From NCBI GenBank assembly GCA_945869905.1, contig CAMBQD010000007.1, positions 1 to 14,157 on the forward strand: 14,157 nucleotides of DNA, read 5' to 3'. The position numbers and the translations under genes are program-made. Shown here in pieces: positions 12,325 to 14,157 of this stretch (the stretch's first letter is position 1; each line of letters begins with the position of its first letter). Under the pieces are notes generated by a model. It worked only from the letters and a program-made list of their open reading frames with translations. It was not told where the DNA came from and made no database searches. The stretch is from an uncultured Clostridia bacterium (GTDB lineage Bacteria; Bacillota; Clostridia; Oscillospirales; Acutalibacteraceae).

Positions 12325-13224
12325 TCATAATTCGCTGACATATTTATTGATTTTTTCTGCTATAGGCTTAGCCTCTTCAAATGATACCGGCAAAAACGGA
12401 AGCCTTGGCTGTCCGCAATCAATTTTGAATCTTTGGCTGATTACCTGCTTTGCTGCACCGTACAGGGATTTGCAGGACAGCAAATCAAAAATGCACTCGT
12501 TAATTTTGTATTGCAGTGCCTTTGCCTTTTCAATTTCGTTTTCGTTAATCAGTCTGTCAAGCTCCACAAAAAGCTCCGGCATACATCCGTAGGTGCCGCC
12601 GATGCCTGCGTCAGCGCCCATAAGCCTGCCGCCTACAAATTGCTCGTCCGAGCCGTTGAATATAATAAAATCATCACCGGCTGCCTGACGGTATCTTTCC
12701 ATAAGATACACAGGCTCGGCGGAATTTTTTACGCCGATAATTTTTTCGTTTTTTGCCAGCTCGCCCAGCATTTCAGGTGTAAGGTTAAAGCCTGTCAGCT
12801 GAGGAATATTGTAAATGATGAAGGGAACATCGGTGGAGTCAACGATTGACTGCCAATGCAGCTTGACACTTTCTGCAGGCAGGTGGTAGTAAACGCTTGG
12901 CACTGCACTGATTGCGTCTGCACCTATACTTTGGGCGTGCCTTGCAAGGTCAATGCTTTCCTTGGTTGACGCACATCCTACGTGTACAATCACTGTGAAA
13001 TCATCGCCGGCAGCCTCTTTAACGGCCTTTGCAACCTGCTTTCTTTCCTCTGTTGAAAGCAAAAATCCCTCTCCTGTTGAGCCGCAGGCATATACCCCCT
13101 TAACGCCTAAGGATTTATATACCCTTACAAGCTCCTTTATTTTTTCTTCGTCTATATTATCATTTTCATCATATATGGCATTTAAGGCGCAAAACACACC
13201 TTTAAATTTGCTTAAATCTGTCAT
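12325..13224 (-). CDS. nanA: N-acetylneuraminate lyase (DapA/NanA superfamily)
   Basis: This 299-aa class I aldolase cleaves sialic acid (Neu5Ac) to ManNAc and pyruvate in the cytoplasm. In the TIM barrel, the carboxylate loop is GSTGEG (48-53) within YACGSTGEGFLLSTEER. Tyr138 (IIYNIP) is the catalytic tyrosine and Lys166 (IIGVKNSAE) the Schiff-base lysine; these sit one position from the E. coli NAL numbering (Tyr137, Lys165). FNGSDEQF (189-196) supplies the sugar-side acids that distinguish NAL from dihydrodipicolinate synthase. I place the start at 13224, with GGAGGT (acctcc at 13232-13237) just upstream; a longer frame to 13254 lacks support. The divergent neighbour nanE makes the sialic-acid assignment firm. 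No nanK or transporter is in the window. Confidence 0.92.
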   Translation of the reverse strand: MTDLSKFKGVFCALNAIYDENDNIDEEKIKELVRVYKSLGVKGVYACGSTGEGFLLSTEERKQVAKAVKEAAGDDFTVIVHVGCASTKESIDLARHAQSIGADAISAVPSVYYHLPAESVKLHWQSIVDSTDVPFIIYNIPQLTGFNLTPEMLGELAKNEKIIGVKNSAEPVYLMERYRQAAGDDFIIFNGSDEQFVGGRLMGADAGIGGTYGCMPELFVELDRLINENEIEKAKALQYKINECIFDLLSCKSLYGAAKQVISQRFKIDCGQPRLPFLPVSFEEAKPIAEKINKYVSEL

Positions 13225-13244
13225 CCTGCTTACCTCCGCTAATG

Positions 13245-13273
13245 ATTTTATCACACAATAATTAATTATACAA
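13245..13273 (-). promoter_or_regulatory. nanA promoter
   Basis: On the minus strand, TTGTAT (13268-13273), a 17-nt spacer and TAAAAT (13245-13250), with an upstream TG giving an extended -10. Its -35 box directly abuts the -35 box of nanE. Confidence 0.65.
13258..13269. promoter_or_regulatory. Palindrome between the nanA and nanE promoters, candidate operator
   Basis: ATAATTAATTAT is a perfect 12-bp palindrome. It lies in the nanA spacer and touches its -35 box, five bases from the nanE -35 box. A repressor bound here could block nanA directly and affect nanE. The base composition is so AT-rich that chance is a real alternative. Confidence 0.35.
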
Positions 13274-13302
13274 TAGACAATTTAAAGATAAAGTGATATA
13301 AT
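13274..13302 (+). promoter_or_regulatory. nanE promoter with extended -10
   Basis: TAGACA (13274-13279), a 17-nt spacer and a perfect TATAAT (13297-13302) preceded by TGA (extended -10). The predicted start is about 13309, only 10 nt before the ATG at 13319. Confidence 0.75.
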
Positions 13303-13318
13303 TTCATCGGTGATAAAA

Positions 13319-14005
13319 ATGACAAATAAAGAAATACTCGAACAAATTAAAGGCGGACTTATCGTATCCTGTCAGGCGTTGGAAACCGAGCCGCTTTATG
13401 ACAGCTATATTATGTCAAAAATGGCATGGGCGGCATTCCTTGGCGGAGCTGTGGGAATAAGAGCAAATACCGTTGTTGATATCAAGGCAATTAAGGAAAA
13501 GGTTGATTTACCTGTAATCGGTATTATCAAGCAGGTTTATGACGACAGTGATGTTTATATTACTCCCACAATGAAGGAGGTTGACGCACTTGTTGAGGTT
13601 GGCTGTGAAATTATAGCCGTTGACGCAACAAACAGGCTCAGACCAAACGGCGTAACCTTTGAGGAGTTTTTTAAGGAGGTCAGAACCAAATATCCTAATC
13701 AATTATTTATGGCGGACACAAGCTGCTTTGATGAGGGCAAAAAAGCGGCAGAGCTTGGCTGTGACCTTATCGGCACCACAATGGCAGGCTATACACCATA
13801 TACAAAGGGCACACCTTTGCCGGATTATACACTTATGAAAAGGTATGTTACCGAGCTTGATGCACCTGTAATTGCAGAGGGCGGGATTTGGTCACCCGAC
13901 CAGCTGAAAAAAGCAATTGATATCGGCGTCCACGCCGCAGTAGTAGGCACCGCAATTACAAGACCGATGGATATAACAAAAAGATTTGTGAATGCTATAA
14001 AATGA
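13319..14005 (+). CDS. nanE: N-acetylmannosamine-6-phosphate 2-epimerase
   Basis: This 228-aa TIM-barrel enzyme converts ManNAc-6-P to GlcNAc-6-P, the step after lyase and kinase in sialic-acid use. Family markers are GGLIVSCQA (12-20), GAVGIRAN (43-50), PVIGIIKQVY (65-74, Lys71), ITPT (81-84), VDATNRLRP (101-109), MADTS (131-135), GTTMAGYT (152-159) and PVIAEGGI (183-190, Glu187). Lys71 and Glu187 are the likely proton-transfer pair by analogy with the clostridial enzyme. I choose ATG 13319. The SD-like GGTGAT (13309-13314) is complementary to the 16S tail and lies just before it, whereas GTG at 13310 would begin at the predicted transcript start. The gene is divergent from nanA across a 94-bp control region. 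Confidence 0.94.
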   Translation: MTNKEILEQIKGGLIVSCQALETEPLYDSYIMSKMAWAAFLGGAVGIRANTVVDIKAIKEKVDLPVIGIIKQVYDDSDVYITPTMKEVDALVEVGCEIIAVDATNRLRPNGVTFEEFFKEVRTKYPNQLFMADTSCFDEGKKAAELGCDLIGTTMAGYTPYTKGTPLPDYTLMKRYVTELDAPVIAEGGIWSPDQLKKAIDIGVHAAVVGTAITRPMDITKRFVNAIK

Positions 14006-14021
14006 TAATCAAATACTCATA

Positions 14022-14074
14022 GTAGGGGCGAACTGTATTCGCCGGAATTTCGGGAGAACGAAGTTCTCCCCTAC
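14022..14074. repeat. MITE/REP-like intergenic repeat with GTAGGGG...CCCCTAC ends
   Basis: Terminal inverted repeats GTAGGGG (14022-14028) and CCCCTAC (14068-14074) enclose two hairpins. GGCGAA pairs with TTCGCC (14027-14032 with 14038-14043), and GGGAGAAC pairs with GTTCTCCC (14052-14059 with 14063-14070, loop GAA). The element lies 16 nt after nanE. From memory, elements of this pattern are scattered through Clostridia genomes. Only one copy is in this window, so repetition is not shown here. Confidence 0.6.
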
Positions 14075-14126
14075 AAGAAATCTTGTATATAATTTTCACA
14101 GGTTCAAGTCCTTTATTATATCAAAA

Positions 14127-14157
14127 ATAAAAAGCAGATACCCCAATGGGTATCTGC
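14127..14157. terminator. Terminator hairpin at the right edge
   Basis: GCAGATACCC (14134-14143) pairs perfectly with GGGTATCTGC (14148-14157) around a CAAT loop. On the minus strand the stem is followed by TTTTTATTTTTG, so it ends a minus-strand gene lying right of the window. It may also stop nanE transcripts, but the downstream plus-strand bases are not visible. Confidence 0.8.

Overview
The window looks like chromosome of a spore-forming, anaerobic, low-GC Clostridia (Firmicutes), probably Oscillospirales/Ruminococcaceae-like. The reasons are AT-rich DNA with GGAGG-type ribosome binding sites, a rubrerythrin tail, a sodium-pump decarboxylase beta/gamma pair, an M23 protein with a sigma-F-like promoter (SpoIIQ-like), and a GTAGGGG...CCCCTAC intergenic repeat of a kind I associate with this group. 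The taxonomic call is inference. I see no phage, IS transposase, CRISPR array, rRNA or complete tRNA.

Left part (1-4500): the 3' end of rubrerythrin and its terminator come first. A two-gene minus-strand operon of small membrane proteins of unknown function follows. Next is gdhA (NADP-type glutamate dehydrogenase), driven by a perfect TTGACA-N17-TATAAT promoter with an inverted repeat upstream and a structured leader. A convergent MFS transporter follows, probably read from a nearly leaderless mRNA. Divergent from it is the M23 endopeptidase-fold, SpoIIQ-like protein.

Middle (4500-8800): a 44-codon minus-strand gene encodes a small membrane protein. It is divergent from the gamma and beta subunits of a biotin-dependent Na+-translocating decarboxylase. 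No alpha or biotin-carrier gene is present in the window. The beta subunit is followed by pcrA, an SF1 DNA helicase with a complete motif set.

Right part (8780-14157): a minus-strand operon holds rmuC and an ElaA/YjcF-like GNAT acetyltransferase (4-nt ATGA overlap). A ~340-bp gap contains an apparently frameshifted gene remnant and an orphan terminator. A plus-strand pair follows, hisC and a four-TM protein of unknown function, also overlapping by ATGA. Last come two divergent sialic-acid genes, nanA (N-acetylneuraminate lyase) and nanE (ManNAc-6-P 2-epimerase), with abutting -35 boxes. The window ends with a MITE-like repeat and a terminator hairpin belonging to a gene outside the window.

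Most of this is ordinary core and metabolic chromosome. The main points of interest are regulatory: the sigma-F-like promoter, the leaderless or very short leaders, the stop codons placed inside terminator loops of convergent genes, and the nanA/nanE control region. I do not see a convincing new multi-gene system. The nearest candidates are the pair of unknown membrane proteins at 120-829 and the previously uncalled 44-aa membrane peptide.
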